DNA of 64,000 bases from Wujia chipingensis (GCF_014337155.1 NZ_CP060632.1:1991001-2055000), one strand, 5' to 3'; shown: positions 8,493 to 19,485, numbered from the stretch's first letter. Numbers and translations are program-made. The notes: generated by a model not told the origin, from the sequence alone.

Positions 8493-9452
8493 CTAGTCTC
8501 CCTCCCCGGATGTCTCCGATTCACGTTTTTCTCCTTTTCGGGACAATATCTGTTCCATCATCTCCGGATTCATCTGCCCGTTATCCAACGGATTTTTATG
8601 CATACGGTGCGGCAGTACATACTGTGCCGCTCTGGAGATATCTTCCTTTTTGACCCGTTTTCTTCCTTCATACGCTGCGATTGTCTTTGCTGTTTTCACG
8701 ATTCCGATATCTGCGCGGTGTCCGTCTGTACCATAGGCAATACAGATCTCTGCGGACAGACGCAGAAGTTCCCGGCTCATTGTCACCTCCGGCAAAAGTG
8801 CTCTGGCTCTGTCGATCTTCGTGCGCAGACGCGCCTGACGTTCCTCGAATCTCTTACAAAATACCGATGCATCCTGTTCATAGGCAAGGCGGTTTTTGAC
8901 AATCCGGATTCGCTTGTCTACATCCTCCTCTGCTGTCACATCCACAACCATTCCAAACCGGTCAAGCAGCTGTGGTCGAAGATTTCCCTCCTCTGGGTTC
9001 ATCGAACCGATCAATATGAACTTTGACGCATGCGTACAGGAGATTCCTTCACGCTCCACTGTATTTCTGCCGGTTGCCGCTGCATCTAAGAGCAGATCCA
9101 CAATATGGTCATCGAGCAGATTTACCTCATCAACATACAGGATATTTCCATCTGCTTCCTTCAGAAGTCCCGGCTCAAATTTCTTCTCTCCGTCCTTCAA
9201 CGCCGCCTCAATATTGATCGTTCCTGCAACACGATCCTCCGTTGCATTTGCCGGAATCTCCACAATTTTCAGTTTATGCATGAGGTTCGGGATTGCACGG
9301 ACGACAGTCGTCTTGGCAGTTCCCTTCTGTCCCCGGATTAGTACACCGCCGAGTGCCGGATTGATGAGATTCAGCACGATTGCTTCCTTCATCTTCTCCT
9401 GACCGACAATCGCCGTGAACGGATATACATTGTCTATCTTTTTCCTTTGCAT
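8493..9452 (-). CDS. AAA+ ATPase, magnesium chelatase BchI-like
   Basis: A 319-residue AAA+ protein of the helix-2-insert clade. Walker A is [11 protein letters not shown] and Walker B is [12 protein letters not shown]. It also has sensor 1 [15 protein letters not shown] and an arginine-finger segment [10 protein letters not shown]. This matches BchI/ChlI, the motor that drives metal insertion by the large chelatase subunit. It starts one base after the stop of the cobN-like gene, with AGAGGAG inside the end of that gene, so the two are translationally coupled. It is the motor of the same complex as its two neighbours. Confidence 0.9.
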   Translation of the reverse strand: MQRKKIDNVYPFTAIVGQEKMKEAIVLNLINPALGGVLIRGQKGTAKTTVVRAIPNLMHKLKIVEIPANATEDRVAGTINIEAALKDGEKKFEPGLLKEADGNILYVDEVNLLDDHIVDLLLDAAATGRNTVEREGISCTHASKFILIGSMNPEEGNLRPQLLDRFGMVVDVTAEEDVDKRIRIVKNRLAYEQDASVFCKRFEERQARLRTKIDRARALLPEVTMSRELLRLSAEICIAYGTDGHRADIGIVKTAKTIAAYEGRKRVKKEDISRAAQYVLPHRMHKNPLDNGQMNPEMMEQILSRKGEKRESETSGEGD

Positions 9453-9453
9453 C

Positions 9454-12400
9454 TTACTCCTCTGCCTCTCCTTCTGCCTCGATATAAGCCTCCCGGATCG
9501 ATTCTAACTCTTCCTCGGTTGCCTGATAATACCCTCGATGATTTGCTTCCATAAGGCGTTCCATCATCTTCATATACGCCCATTTGTTACTCTTTGTCAT
9601 CTGCCTGCGCAGTTCTTCATCCGCCGCATAACAACGCGTCATCTCCGAAAATGTCTGGCTGTCCACTGCATCCGTCGATGCTGCAAATCCCATCACATTT
9701 TCAAACCGCTTCTCTATCTGTTGCACGCCATGATAGGTATGCCGCATCATGCCCTCGATCCATGCTGGATTCAACAGGCGCGTTCTTATTCCCCGGTTCA
9801 GCGCTTCCTGGATATCCTGTACCTTGACGTCTTCCCCGACGGTATCTGCGACAAGCATCACCGGCTTTTCGCCCTTCTGGTTTTCCACCGCCTTGGAAAG
9901 TCCGCCATAAAACTCATAATAATGATCGAGATCGGTGAGTTCATATTCCACGTTGTTCCGTATCTGCGAGATGTAGTCTACATTTTCATATTGATGTTTC
10001 AGTACGCTGGCCGCTGCCTCGCCTCTGTGCCGATACGAATACGCATACGAAAGATCCGCTGTAAAGCCTGTTCCAAGCTCCTCCGCTGCTTTCCAGCTTC
10101 CTTTTTTCACAACATCCGTAAGACGCGTCGCATATTCTCCCTCCTTCGGGCCGAAGATCCGGCAGGACGCCATCTCCCATGCCCGTGTCTCGTCCATTCC
10201 CTGCTCTTTCATCAGTGTATGCGCCAGTTTTCTCGTATTTGCCGCAAAATAATTTGCCTCATCCGGCTCATCCAACGCAAGAATCTGTTGTAGCATTTCA
10301 TTCAGGTTATCTACCAGATTCGGATACATATCCCGAAAAAAGCCACACATATGGATCACCACATCCATACGCGGTCTTCCAAGCTCCTCCCGCGGAATAA
10401 TCTCCAGACGGTCATCAAAGCTCGCACGATCCGTCCTTAGACGGAGTCCCAGATAATATAAGATCTGTCCAACTGTCTCACCCTGACTTCTGGATGTCTC
10501 CAATCCCCAGAGAATCACAGCGGTTGTATCGGGATATCTGCCTGTCTGCTTTTTATATTGTTCCATGGCAAGCTGTGCGGCCTTTGCGCCCCGGTCATAT
10601 GCCGTTTTAGTCGGAACAAGCCGGGGATCAAACTGCACAAGATTTCGCCCGGATGGAAGGATATCCGGATTTTTCACCACGTCTCCCGCAGTTCCAACAG
10701 GGACATATTCCCCATCTAAAGCATGCAGAAGTCCCTGTGCCTCCTCCGCATTCATCACATGCAAGCCATCCGTGATCAGACTATTTTCATATTCATACAA
10801 ATATTCCTCGATCTGCTCAAGATCCCCTGTACATCCACATGCCTCTGCCAGATGGTCAATCTGGTTCATCAGATCATCGCAGCGTTCCGGTGCACTCTGC
10901 ATACTCTCCCTATACTCAGCGATCGTCTCTTTTAATTCCTGCAATTCACCATATATTCCGCTTTTTTTCAAAGCAGGTGCCTGATAACTGATAATCGTAG
11001 CATGCGTTCTCCGCTTGGCTATCATCGCTTCCGAAGGATTCCCGATATAGTAATAATAAAAATGAGGAGCTGTCCCAATCAGACGGTCCGGCCAGCATTG
11101 TCCCATCATGCCATTGTCCTTACCCGGCAGGAATTCCAAAGTCCCGTGTGTACCGAAATGAATCACTGCATCCGCTCCAAATTCTTCCCCTATATAATGG
11201 TAAAATGCCTGATATGCCTTCGGTGGTTCCTGATTCCGGTCATGGTAGTTCTCGATGATATCCGCTTTACTGTCTCCGTCCTGCCGCAACGGCTGTAACC
11301 CAAGAAATACATTTCCACATCGAATCCCCTTCACTGGATAGTCCTCTCCATCCAGCCTGTATGTAATCTGTGCTTCCGCCTCGTCGCTCCACTGTGGCGC
11401 ATTGCAGTTTCCATCCATCACGAACGCTCCCTGAAGCTGTTCCGCAGTCAGGGCTTCCACCTGATATCCCGCCTGTTTTAACTGCTTCAAAGCTTCTGCC
11501 GCCGATGCAAAGGTATCAAGAAATGCCGCGGATGCAACATTGCTTTCGCCCGGCGGATAATTGTAGAATACGATTGCGAGCTTTTTATCCTGATTGTTCA
11601 GTTTCTGTAACCTCAGATATCCTTCCAGCCGTGCCACAAGTGTATCAATCCGTTCTGTGATCGGCTGCAATTCTGATACCGTCGCATCACCCATCACGCC
11701 AACCGGAAACGTGAGGATTCCCCCATCTAATTCCGGCAGCAACATACTGATCAGGAACTCGCCCGGATTGACCGCGGATGCTTCCTGCCATCTTTGCTCT
11801 GTGATTTTCGTCAGGCAGAATGGCTTGATATATGGCACCCGCAGCTCCTTCAGAATCTGCACCGCTCCATCTGCATTTCCGCCCATCGGACCTGCCCCCA
11901 GACGGAATGGCATCGTATTGATCACCGCGGATACCGGATACTTCTTCTGGCAGAGATAACTCTTTAATTTCTCCTGATCGCGATCCTCATTTTGTGAGAA
12001 TGCAATCGGAAGTATGTTATATTTTTCTCTTAATTTTTCACAAATGATACGCACAATTGGCAGATAATCGTTCGGATATGCATGTCCGTAAAACAAAAAT
12101 GCTATCGTATCCCTGCCTTTGTCATACGGATTTTTCTTCCAATATTTATCCAGTACGTCCTCGCAAACAAGCGAAAATGGATCTTTCAGATAGATTCCGT
12201 ACCGCATCGTACAAGGCTTTTCCTTCGGCAGAAAGCTCCTGCCACAATATCTTCGTAAAATCAGATAGAAAAACGATTCAATATCCGTGTAGGTTGCCTG
12301 CTGCCAGTAGTCCATCAACAGGAATACCTGCTTCATATCCTTCGTCATGCCAAATGGAAGGACATTTCCAAGGATCATCGCCATTCTTCGTATCCGGCGC

Positions 12401-12849
12401 ATCTTCTCTAACGCACTGGCTGTCGTTTTTTTGTTTTCCTTCGTATCCGCTTGGTTAGTTTCCTCCTCTGACACATCTCCTGTCAGCGGTTTCTTCTGGG
12501 AGGACTTCATCATTTTACCCATTGCTTCCATAGAAAATGTTCCGAGGCGCAGATATTCTCGCAATTCGTTACCAATCACAATCCGTTGTCCCCGGCACTC
12601 CTCTAAACCACATCTGACAATCTCCCGCAATGCCTCTGAAACACCCATCAGGTCAATTATTGCAACATCCGCCTCACGGACTGCATTCTCTAGAATCTCC
12701 GGATGCATCAGATATTTGTTTTCCATTCCTGCCACATAAAAGACCGCAAAATCAATTGCATCCTCCGGGTATTTTTTTGCATATTCTTTTTGAAAGATCT
12801 GGATCTGTGAAAGTGCAGATACGGACACTGCAATGATTGTAATTTTCAT
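9454..12849 (-). CDS. CobN/BchH-type metal chelatase large subunit
   Basis: An 1131-residue protein of the cobaltochelatase CobN / magnesium chelatase BchH family. The central block has [20 protein letters not shown] and the C-terminal block [13 protein letters not shown] and the [15 protein letters not shown] region. It is slightly shorter than typical CobN. The family inserts, or in some relatives may remove, a metal ion in a tetrapyrrole at the cost of ATP used by BchI/BchD-like partners, both encoded downstream. No cobalamin, haem or chlorophyll gene is in the window, so the metal and ring are unknown. AGGAG lies before the ATG. I see no cobalamin riboswitch in the short upstream gap. Confidence 0.88.
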   Translation of the reverse strand: MKITIIAVSVSALSQIQIFQKEYAKKYPEDAIDFAVFYVAGMENKYLMHPEILENAVREADVAIIDLMGVSEALREIVRCGLEECRGQRIVIGNELREYLRLGTFSMEAMGKMMKSSQKKPLTGDVSEEETNQADTKENKKTTASALEKMRRIRRMAMILGNVLPFGMTKDMKQVFLLMDYWQQATYTDIESFFYLILRRYCGRSFLPKEKPCTMRYGIYLKDPFSLVCEDVLDKYWKKNPYDKGRDTIAFLFYGHAYPNDYLPIVRIICEKLREKYNILPIAFSQNEDRDQEKLKSYLCQKKYPVSAVINTMPFRLGAGPMGGNADGAVQILKELRVPYIKPFCLTKITEQRWQEASAVNPGEFLISMLLPELDGGILTFPVGVMGDATVSELQPITERIDTLVARLEGYLRLQKLNNQDKKLAIVFYNYPPGESNVASAAFLDTFASAAEALKQLKQAGYQVEALTAEQLQGAFVMDGNCNAPQWSDEAEAQITYRLDGEDYPVKGIRCGNVFLGLQPLRQDGDSKADIIENYHDRNQEPPKAYQAFYHYIGEEFGADAVIHFGTHGTLEFLPGKDNGMMGQCWPDRLIGTAPHFYYYYIGNPSEAMIAKRRTHATIISYQAPALKKSGIYGELQELKETIAEYRESMQSAPERCDDLMNQIDHLAEACGCTGDLEQIEEYLYEYENSLITDGLHVMNAEEAQGLLHALDGEYVPVGTAGDVVKNPDILPSGRNLVQFDPRLVPTKTAYDRGAKAAQLAMEQYKKQTGRYPDTTAVILWGLETSRSQGETVGQILYYLGLRLRTDRASFDDRLEIIPREELGRPRMDVVIHMCGFFRDMYPNLVDNLNEMLQQILALDEPDEANYFAANTRKLAHTLMKEQGMDETRAWEMASCRIFGPKEGEYATRLTDVVKKGSWKAAEELGTGFTADLSYAYSYRHRGEAAASVLKHQYENVDYISQIRNNVEYELTDLDHYYEFYGGLSKAVENQKGEKPVMLVADTVGEDVKVQDIQEALNRGIRTRLLNPAWIEGMMRHTYHGVQQIEKRFENVMGFAASTDAVDSQTFSEMTRCYAADEELRRQMTKSNKWAYMKMMERLMEANHRGYYQATEEELESIREAYIEAEGEAEE

Positions 12850-12931
12850 CTGATTTCTCCTATTTTAAGCCGTACATTTATTTCTGGCATATACATCAGA
12901 TTTTATCATTTACGTGCCGCATATACAAGCG

Positions 12932-12972
12932 ATTTCTCCGCTTACGATATCCCCATTTCTCCGCTTACCATA
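12932..12972. repeat. Short tandem duplication at the end of the DUF438 gene
   Basis: The segment atttctccgcttac followed by g or c and atatc occurs twice in a row, about 20 bases apart, covering the stop codon of the DUF438 gene. It looks like a local duplication and has no evident function. Confidence 0.45.
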
Positions 12973-14179
12973 TCTCCTCCTGCCGCTTTTCCGGTTGAAA
13001 ATGCTCCTTTGCAAATCCCATATCCTGCACGAGCTCCAGTGTGCCGAGATACTTTCCCTCTTTATCCCGTACCGCCATGTATCTGACAAGCATGCATTTT
13101 CCATTTTTGTCCATCCAGATTGGAACCTCGTCCAATGCCCCCGCGCGGAATTCTCCAATTATTCTTCGCACGGTCGATTCAATCTTCGGCGGGTGACAGG
13201 AGAATACTTCCCGGTCGATTGCCATCCCCGGACGTTTGAAATCCTTCGGTCCTTCATTGAAGAAACGATTGATATTGTCCACATCCACAAATGTGATCTC
13301 CATCGGAATCGTATTCAGAAGTGCGATCAGCTGCGCAATTGTCAGATGTCCGCCCGGCATACGGATTTCCGTCTCTGTGAGCGATGTCTCCGGCACATAT
13401 TGGTTATCCTCTGCCTTCTTCCAGATCTCCGGCTCCACGCCAAAACAGACCGCATAATCCTTCTGGTCATGGTAGATGCCGATCCACTCTTCCTCCGTGA
13501 AATTCGCCGCACAGTTCGGGAACAAAATATTTGCCTCTTTGTAGATCATTTCCTGTGCCCGTGCTACTACCGTTGCAAACCGCTCCTGCCATTCGGATTC
13601 TTTATCATTCATCTTCGCAAGAAATGAGATTTCATCCCGGATCTCATCATCAACCGTCCACATCACACTTGCCGGTCCGGATATCCCATACCGCACATTC
13701 AAAACCGGGTACAGAAGATCTCCCTTCTTCGCATAGTGAATGGAGATGCCACGCAACGATTCCAACGTCTTCTTATTCGCACTGCCATCCTTGATCTTCT
13801 CCTCTGCTTGTTCTAGCAGCATAGCAAGAGCACCATTCTCATTTGCAAACAGCCATAGCGGATGTCCTTTGATCTGCGCCAGTTCACGCGTCTTTGACTC
13901 CCGTTCTTCCCGCAGTGCTGACGCATGCACCGCCTTTTCCGCATTCGCAATCTGTTCCTCCCGCGTCTTTCCATGAAAGAGTGCGGCATGCACATCACAC
14001 AGCTTCTGCACATCAGAAAGTGGTGTTCCCTCCGCAAGCATCTCCTGTTCCGCCTTCATGATCTCCGCAGGATCAACATCCTTAAATACTTCCACGAAAT
14101 CTTTTCTTACTGCTTCCAGCGACTCTCTTTCTCCAAGCCGCTTCAGATATTCCTTCAATGTCTCGATTCGATCCTTCAT
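12965..14179 (-). CDS. DUF438 / PAS domain protein
   Basis: A 404-residue cytoplasmic protein. Residues 1-75 match the DUF438 helical domain (LKEYLKRLGERESLEAVRK and the CDVHAALFHG segment). The centre is a hemerythrin-like helical region containing HPLWLFANENGAL and ISIHYAKKGDLLYPVL. The last 120 residues are a PAS domain (MPIWMDKNGKCMLVRYMAV, then GKYLGTLELVQDM). Such proteins are thought to sense redox, oxygen or a metal centre in anaerobes. It is 115 bases upstream of the cobN-like gene on the same strand and could control or serve the chelatase. GGAGG lies eight bases before the ATG. Confidence 0.8.
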   Translation of the reverse strand: MKDRIETLKEYLKRLGERESLEAVRKDFVEVFKDVDPAEIMKAEQEMLAEGTPLSDVQKLCDVHAALFHGKTREEQIANAEKAVHASALREERESKTRELAQIKGHPLWLFANENGALAMLLEQAEEKIKDGSANKKTLESLRGISIHYAKKGDLLYPVLNVRYGISGPASVMWTVDDEIRDEISFLAKMNDKESEWQERFATVVARAQEMIYKEANILFPNCAANFTEEEWIGIYHDQKDYAVCFGVEPEIWKKAEDNQYVPETSLTETEIRMPGGHLTIAQLIALLNTIPMEITFVDVDNINRFFNEGPKDFKRPGMAIDREVFSCHPPKIESTVRRIIGEFRAGALDEVPIWMDKNGKCMLVRYMAVRDKEGKYLGTLELVQDMGFAKEHFQPEKRQEEIW

Positions 14180-14205
14180 ACGAATTCCTCCATTTATTTG
14201 TGGAA

Positions 14206-14898
14206 TTAGTATGTCTTTTTTCGTGATAAATCATTCCACCAAAGACTATCTTCAGTATCATTGTAAAACACATTTTCATTAAGATATGAAAAATAATACG
14301 TTCCCTTATATTCGACCAGCACAACAGAGATTGTCTGCCAACATTCAAGCCCCGTAATGAGGTTTTCACGGATCGGTACATACATGCCTGCAATCTCAAT
14401 ATAATGATTTGTTACTACATAATCTTCCCCCGAAAACAACTGATATACTTTTTCCCGAATCTGAAAATTATATTTCTCAAAATTTCCCTTTTCAACTGCC
14501 TTTTTTATTTTACCGTGATTGTTCATGATGATCAAAAATGGTAACCACAAAGGGATCTCAATAAAGAAGAACGTTGATATCGCATCCGCCATCGTCCGTC
14601 CGGAAGGTTCCTGTGGCATAACCGTCACAGCAAGACTGGCAATCAATACCGCAATGGTAAAAAATATTTCAAGGAACAATAAGAGCGCACATCCATTTTT
14701 TTCATTTCGTGTGTCCTCCACCTTATTCTGCGGACTGAGTAACATCTCGCGAAGTTTCATGTCTTCCGCAGTACTGATATGCTGTTTTTGCCCCATCGTC
14801 TGTATATCCTGTCTGTATTTATCTCTGATTTTTTTCTGGTTATGGATCACCGGTTTATCTAACCGGTCTGTCAAAATTTTTCTTTCATCATCATACAT
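14206..14898 (-). CDS. Uncharacterised protein with two membrane spans
   Basis: A 230-residue protein with a charged N-terminal helix (1-65), two hydrophobic spans at about residues 70-92 and 106-125, and a C-terminal 100-residue soluble part ending NDLSRKKTY. No family recognised. It ends 26 bases before the DUF438 gene starts, so it probably heads that transcript. GGAGA precedes the ATG. A TATAAT-like box lies about 90 bases upstream of the start but without a clear -35. Confidence 0.7.
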   Translation of the reverse strand: MYDDERKILTDRLDKPVIHNQKKIRDKYRQDIQTMGQKQHISTAEDMKLREMLLSPQNKVEDTRNEKNGCALLLFLEIFFTIAVLIASLAVTVMPQEPSGRTMADAISTFFFIEIPLWLPFLIIMNNHGKIKKAVEKGNFEKYNFQIREKVYQLFSGEDYVVTNHYIEIAGMYVPIRENLITGLECWQTISVVLVEYKGTYYFSYLNENVFYNDTEDSLWWNDLSRKKTY

Positions 14899-15061
14899 AT
14901 CTCATTCTCCGTATCCTGATACACCAATTACCAAACAGCGATCACCAATATCCGGAAGGCTGTTCACGATCGCATATATTTCCCAATTATAAATGATCCT
15001 AGCAGATACTATCACCCGGTTCTATCATAAAACCATCATAATACTGTTAAATCCATGCAAA

Positions 15062-15089
15062 AAATCCCGGCGCTTTCACACCGGGATTT
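15062..15089 (-). terminator. Terminator after the aminotransferase
   Basis: AAATCCCGG pairs with CCGGGATTT (9 bp) around a ten-base loop, followed directly by further T residues (TTT) on the minus strand, 30 bases past the stop. Confidence 0.85.
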
Positions 15090-15120
15090 GAATACTCTCT
15101 ATTTAATTGCCCTGGCAAGC

Positions 15121-16404
15121 TTATGCTTCCAGATACTTATCGATACTTGCAAGCTTCACGCAAAGCACGAAAATCTTCGATGCTGCTTCCATCTCTTCCA
15201 CAGATGGGAACGAAGGAGCAATACGGATATTGCTGTCTTTTGGATCTTTGCCATACGGATAGGTTGCACCGGCGCCTGTCAGTACCACGCCTGCATCCTT
15301 ACACATTGCTACGATCTTCTTCGCACAGCCCTCGAGTGCATCAAAGGAAATGAAATATCCACCGAGCGGCTTTACCCACGAACCGATCTCCAGTCCTGTA
15401 AGCTCCTGATCAAATGCATTTAAAACTGCCTCGAACTTCGGACGTAAGATATCCGCATGTTTCTCCATATGTGCCTTCAGTCCGTCAATATTCTTGAAGA
15501 ATCTTGTATGACGGAGCTGATTGATCTTATCATGACCGATTGTCTGTACGGTTAACTGCTGCTTGATAAATTCTACATTTGTTGTAGAAGTTGCGATTGC
15601 AGAAACACCGGAACCAGGGAATGTAATCTTCGATGTCGAAGCAAACATATATGCCATATCCGGATTCCCGGCCTTCTCACACTCCTCTAAGATATTCGGG
15701 ATTTCTGCCTGCTGATCCTTATACAGATGATGGATGCAGTATGCATTATCCCAGAAGATACGGAAGTCTTCGGCTGCCGGCTTTAATGCTGCAAATCTTC
15801 TTACCACCTCATCGGAATATACGATTCCGGTTGGATTTGAATATTTCGGCACACACCAGATACCCTTCACTGTGGCATCGTTATTTACGTATTTCTCAAC
15901 CAGATCCATATCCGGTCCATCGGAATTCATCGGGATGTTGATCATCTCAATGCCGAAAAACTCTGTGATTTTAAAATGTCTGTCATATCCAGGTACCGGG
16001 CAGAGGAACTTGACCTTATCCAGCTTGCACCAAGGAGTCGAACCATTGACACCGTGTGTCATCGAACGGGAAACTGTATCGTACATAACGTTCAGACTGG
16101 AGTTACCATATACGATGATGTTCTCCTTCTTGACTTCCATCATGTCTGCCATAAGCTGACGACACTCTCCGATACCATCCAGATCTCCATAGTTTCTTGT
16201 ATCATTTCCAAGCAAGGTACGCATATCAGATTTGCTATTAATCTCATCTAACATCTGCATGGAAAGTGCTAACTGGGCGAATCCAGGCTTTCCTCTTGCC
16301 ATATTGAGGCTGAGGCCCTTTGCCTGTTCTTCCTTGTATTCCTCCATAAGAGCGGCTTTTAATGTCAATAACTCGTCTTTACTCATATCCTTGTATTTCT
16401 TCAT
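15121..16404 (-). CDS. Aspartate aminotransferase-like PLP enzyme (class Ic type)
   Basis: A 427-residue fold-type I aminotransferase. Markers are NMARGKPGFAQL near the N-terminus, YSNPTGIVYSDE, the DNAYCIHHLY segment with the PLP-contacting Asp/Tyr, and the lysine loop STSKITFPGSG that carries the Schiff-base Lys. Length and markers fit the distinct bacterial aspartate aminotransferase group (Asp_aminotransf family) rather than AspC. It probably interconverts aspartate and oxaloacetate; substrate range is inferred. I chose ATG 16404 because AAGG lies near it and the longer frame to 16455 lacks a ribosome site. Confidence 0.85.
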   Translation of the reverse strand: MKKYKDMSKDELLTLKAALMEEYKEEQAKGLSLNMARGKPGFAQLALSMQMLDEINSKSDMRTLLGNDTRNYGDLDGIGECRQLMADMMEVKKENIIVYGNSSLNVMYDTVSRSMTHGVNGSTPWCKLDKVKFLCPVPGYDRHFKITEFFGIEMINIPMNSDGPDMDLVEKYVNNDATVKGIWCVPKYSNPTGIVYSDEVVRRFAALKPAAEDFRIFWDNAYCIHHLYKDQQAEIPNILEECEKAGNPDMAYMFASTSKITFPGSGVSAIATSTTNVEFIKQQLTVQTIGHDKINQLRHTRFFKNIDGLKAHMEKHADILRPKFEAVLNAFDQELTGLEIGSWVKPLGGYFISFDALEGCAKKIVAMCKDAGVVLTGAGATYPYGKDPKDSNIRIAPSFPSVEEMEAASKIFVLCVKLASIDKYLEA

Positions 16405-16644
16405 TTCAGCTACCTTATACCTTTCACATTTATTTGCATCGTATAAATTATGCATTTAAACCGTCTGTTTTCTATTTTATAGACATTTCTCGAAAAAAAC
16501 AAGAGTTAAATTGATAATTCTCTCTATTTTTTCTATTTATTAAAGACATTTACTTTAGATTTTTTTGTTTTCAGCAATTTCCATGTGTTCATAACAGATT
16601 TTATATCCTCTCCATATAATCATTTATACCTTCCTGCAACGACA
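16405..16644. other. AT-rich intergenic region
   Basis: The aminotransferase promoter must lie here on the minus strand. I see TATAAA near 16478-16483, with a poor TTGTTT-like box upstream, but no consensus promoter, riboswitch or ORF. Confidence 0.4.
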
Positions 16645-16688
16645 AAACGCCCTGCCATATGGAATACATCCCATACAGCAGAGCGTTT
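16645..16688 (-). terminator. Terminator of the met operon
   Basis: An 18-bp stem (three G-U pairs) with an eight-base loop is followed by TTTTG on the minus strand, about 60 bases beyond the metQ stop. Confidence 0.85.
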
Positions 16689-16751
16689 ATCTGTGGTTTA
16701 TATGTTTTTATTTTGTATATAACAAATTCTTATTAGTTCCACCCAATCCGA

Positions 16752-17579
16752 TTATTCCTCATAAGGAAGAACTGCTCCATCGTAAGTGTCGTTGATGTAC
16801 TTCTTCACATCATCAGACTTCAATACATCTACCAGTGCCTTGATCTTTGCACTGTCCTCGTTTCCTTCCTTCACTGCGATTACATTTACATATGTCTTAG
16901 CAGCTTCAGAATCACTCTTCTCATATGCAAGGGCATCCTTTCCTACAGAGAAACCGGCAGCAAGTGCATAGTTACCATTCAATACGACAAATGCTGTCTC
17001 ATCGACAACTCTGGCTACCTGTGCAGCCTCAAGCTCAACGATCTTTACATTATGTGGATTCTCAGCGATGTCATTGACCGTTGCGTTGATACCTGCGCCA
17101 TCCTTCAATGTGATGATGCCATTATCCTGCAGAAGAAGCAATGCTCTTGCCTCGTTTGTTGTATCGTTTGGTACTGCGATAGAATCGCCGTCTGCGATCT
17201 CATCCAAGCTCTTCTTTGTTCCCGGATAGATACCAAATGGCTCATAGTGGATCTTACCTGCAACTGCAAGGTGTGTGCCCTTCTCCTCATTGAAGCTTTC
17301 CAGATATGGTACATGCTGGAAGTAGTTGGCATCGAAGTCTCCGCTTTCTACCACTTCGTTTGGCTTTACATAGTCATCAAAGACAGTCACCTGCAGATCA
17401 TAGCCCTGCTCCTTAAGCTTATCCTTTGCATACTCCAGAATCTCAGCGTGTGGTGTTGCAGATGCTGCAACTGTGATTGTCTTATCGTCCTCGCCGCTCT
17501 TTCCGCAGCCTGTGAGTGCTCCTACCAAAAATGCACCTGTCAGTGTCAGTGCGAGTAATTTCTTAATTGATTTCTTCAT
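16752..17579 (-). CDS. metQ: Methionine ABC transporter substrate-binding lipoprotein MetQ
   Basis: A 275-residue NLPA-family lipoprotein. It has a signal peptide with lipobox LTGCGKS (Cys at about residue 25) and then TITVAASATPHAEILEYAKD. Ligand-site motifs include FDANYFQHVPYLESFN and AVPNDTTNEARALLLL. It captures methionine outside the membrane and delivers it to MetI. It is third in the order metN-metI-metQ, with 118 bases between metI and metQ, so extra regulation there is possible. GAAAGAGAGGAC precedes the ATG. Confidence 0.93.
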   Translation of the reverse strand: MKKSIKKLLALTLTGAFLVGALTGCGKSGEDDKTITVAASATPHAEILEYAKDKLKEQGYDLQVTVFDDYVKPNEVVESGDFDANYFQHVPYLESFNEEKGTHLAVAGKIHYEPFGIYPGTKKSLDEIADGDSIAVPNDTTNEARALLLLQDNGIITLKDGAGINATVNDIAENPHNVKIVELEAAQVARVVDETAFVVLNGNYALAAGFSVGKDALAYEKSDSEAAKTYVNVIAVKEGNEDSAKIKALVDVLKSDDVKKYINDTYDGAVLPYEE

Positions 17580-17697
17580 AATTCATGTCCTCTCTTTCCT
17601 GTTTTTGTAATCATTGAAAACTTTTATAAAATGATCCATTACTTTATATATAAGCAGGTTCCGGTGTGCACATTCCGATACCCGCATATATTGCAAA

Positions 17698-18357
17698 TTA
17701 TTTTCTGCGATCCAGACGGTTTGCAACGAACATACCAACCGACTGGAATACCTGTACGATCACGATCAGCAACGCCACCGTAACAAGCATGATGTCTGTC
17801 TGATACCGGTAATATCCGTAACGGACTGCGATATCTCCAAGTCCGCCACCGCCGACTGCACCTGCCATTGCGGAATATCCAAGGATCGTTCCGATTGCAA
17901 TCGTCGCGCCTGTGATCAGGGAAGTTCTTGCCTCAACAAGCAATACCTTGAAGATGATTCTGCTGTTGCTTGCGCCCATTGCTTTTGCTGCTTCGATAAC
18001 GCCGTAATCGACTTCCTTCAGTGAAGACTCCACCATTCTTGCGATAAACGGAATCGCTGCTGCCGTCAGTGGGACGATCGTTGCGGTAGAACCATAGCTT
18101 TTTCCAAGCAACAGTCTTGTAAATGGAATCAACAGAATCAATAAGATCAAAAACGGTATGCTTCGTACAATATTCGCGATCACATCCAAAATCTTATATA
18201 TCACCTTGTTTGGCTTCAATCCCTCTTTATCTGTGATACAGAGGAGAATTCCCATCGGCAGTCCAAATAAATATCCAAATACAGTTGAAACAACTGTCAT
18301 GTATAACGTCTCAAGAATACCTGTTCCAATCATGGAACGAACCTGTTCTGTCCACAT
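17698..18357 (-). CDS. metI: Methionine ABC transporter permease MetI
   Basis: A 219-residue membrane protein with five hydrophobic segments. It carries the permease EAA loop VIEAAKAMGASNSRIIFKVL, and AGAVGGGGLGDIAVRYGYYR near the C-terminus is typical of MetI. It forms the channel of the D-methionine/L-methionine importer. Its ATG overlaps the metN stop (TAATG), indicating coupling. Confidence 0.93.
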   Translation of the reverse strand: MWTEQVRSMIGTGILETLYMTVVSTVFGYLFGLPMGILLCITDKEGLKPNKVIYKILDVIANIVRSIPFLILLILLIPFTRLLLGKSYGSTATIVPLTAAAIPFIARMVESSLKEVDYGVIEAAKAMGASNSRIIFKVLLVEARTSLITGATIAIGTILGYSAMAGAVGGGGLGDIAVRYGYYRYQTDIMLVTVALLIVIVQVFQSVGMFVANRLDRRK

Positions 18358-19403
18358 TAGAACGCACCTCCTGTCTTTGTCTCCGATAACTCTTCTAATT
18401 CAAGCCCCCGGTCGATCAGATACTGTTCCATCGCTTTCACATTCGTGGAGCCACTCGGAATCTCTAATATCATCTCTCCCTTTGCCACGCCACCGACATT
18501 CTTGGTTGCTGCTTTCAGGATGTTGATCGGCTCCTTAAATGTCAGAATCATATTTGCAATGACCGGTTCAAATGCGGAGTTCTCTGTAAATACGATTCGT
18601 ATCTTCGTTCCGTCCTGAATCTGGTTTGCTGTCTGCTGATCGTCACCGGTGGTATCTCCACCATCGTCCTTTCTAAGCAGATCTCTTGCCACCTCTGACT
18701 TTGGATGATTGAAGATCTCCACGGTACTTCCGTTCTCGACCACCTGTCCATCCTTCATGATTGCTACCCGGTTACAAATCTCCCGGACAACTGCCATCTG
18801 ATGTGTGATTACGACGATCGTAATACCAAACCGTTTGTTGATATCCTTCAGCAATGCGAGAATTGAAGATGTTGTCTGCGGATCTAACGCACTCGTTGCC
18901 TCATCGCACAGAAGGATCTGGGGATCAGAAGCTAAGGCTCTTGCGATTGCCACACGCTGTTTCTGTCCGCCGGATAACTGGGATGGATATGCTTTCGCAC
19001 GATCCTTCAGACCTACGATATCCAGAAGCTCATACGCTTTCTTCTTTGCCTCAACCTTCGACTTCCCCTGAATGAACAATGGGAAGCATACATTCTCCAA
19101 TACAGACTTCTGCATCAGCAGATTGAAATGCTGGAAGATCATGCCGATATGTTCCCGCTGCTTGCGAAGCTCTTTCTCGGAAAGCTTGCTCAGATCCTTA
19201 TCCTGCACGATCACTGTTCCCTCAGTCGGAACTTCGATATGGTTGATGCATCGTACGAGCGTACTCTTTCCTGCACCGGACATACCGATAATTCCATATA
19301 TGTCTCCGGCTTCGATGTCGAGCGTCACATGCTTCAACGCGTCAATCTCGCCGTCTTTTGTCTGAAATTTTTTGGATACATCTTGTATCTGGATAATTGC
19401 CAT
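18357..19403 (-). CDS. metN: Methionine ABC transporter ATPase MetN
   Basis: A 348-residue ABC ATPase with Walker A GMSGAGKSTLV, Q-loop FQHFNLL, signature LSGGQKQR, Walker B ILLCDEATSALD and the H-switch VVITHQM. The last 80 residues form the NIL regulatory domain that binds methionine and inhibits transport in MetN proteins. Together with MetI and MetQ it makes a complete importer. It is first in the operon; a consensus promoter lies 83-111 bases upstream. Confidence 0.95.
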   Translation of the reverse strand: MAIIQIQDVSKKFQTKDGEIDALKHVTLDIEAGDIYGIIGMSGAGKSTLVRCINHIEVPTEGTVIVQDKDLSKLSEKELRKQREHIGMIFQHFNLLMQKSVLENVCFPLFIQGKSKVEAKKKAYELLDIVGLKDRAKAYPSQLSGGQKQRVAIARALASDPQILLCDEATSALDPQTTSSILALLKDINKRFGITIVVITHQMAVVREICNRVAIMKDGQVVENGSTVEIFNHPKSEVARDLLRKDDGGDTTGDDQQTANQIQDGTKIRIVFTENSAFEPVIANMILTFKEPINILKAATKNVGGVAKGEMILEIPSGSTNVKAMEQYLIDRGLELEELSETKTGGAF

Positions 19404-19485
19404 AGACGTACTTCCTTTCCCTCGCAGGTTTTATACCCTACTTTTCCTATCTGATAAACTATTTATTTCCCTTTCATGGTTTCAG

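Noticed and set aside
12850..12964. Cobalamin riboswitch upstream of the cobN-like gene
   Set aside because: The gap is 115 bases and lacks the B12-box motifs; it holds only a ribosome site and a short duplication.
19404..19485. SAM-I riboswitch or T-box upstream of metNIQ
   Set aside because: The leader is only about 75 bases, and none of the conserved SAM-I or T-box motifs are present; only a consensus promoter is seen.
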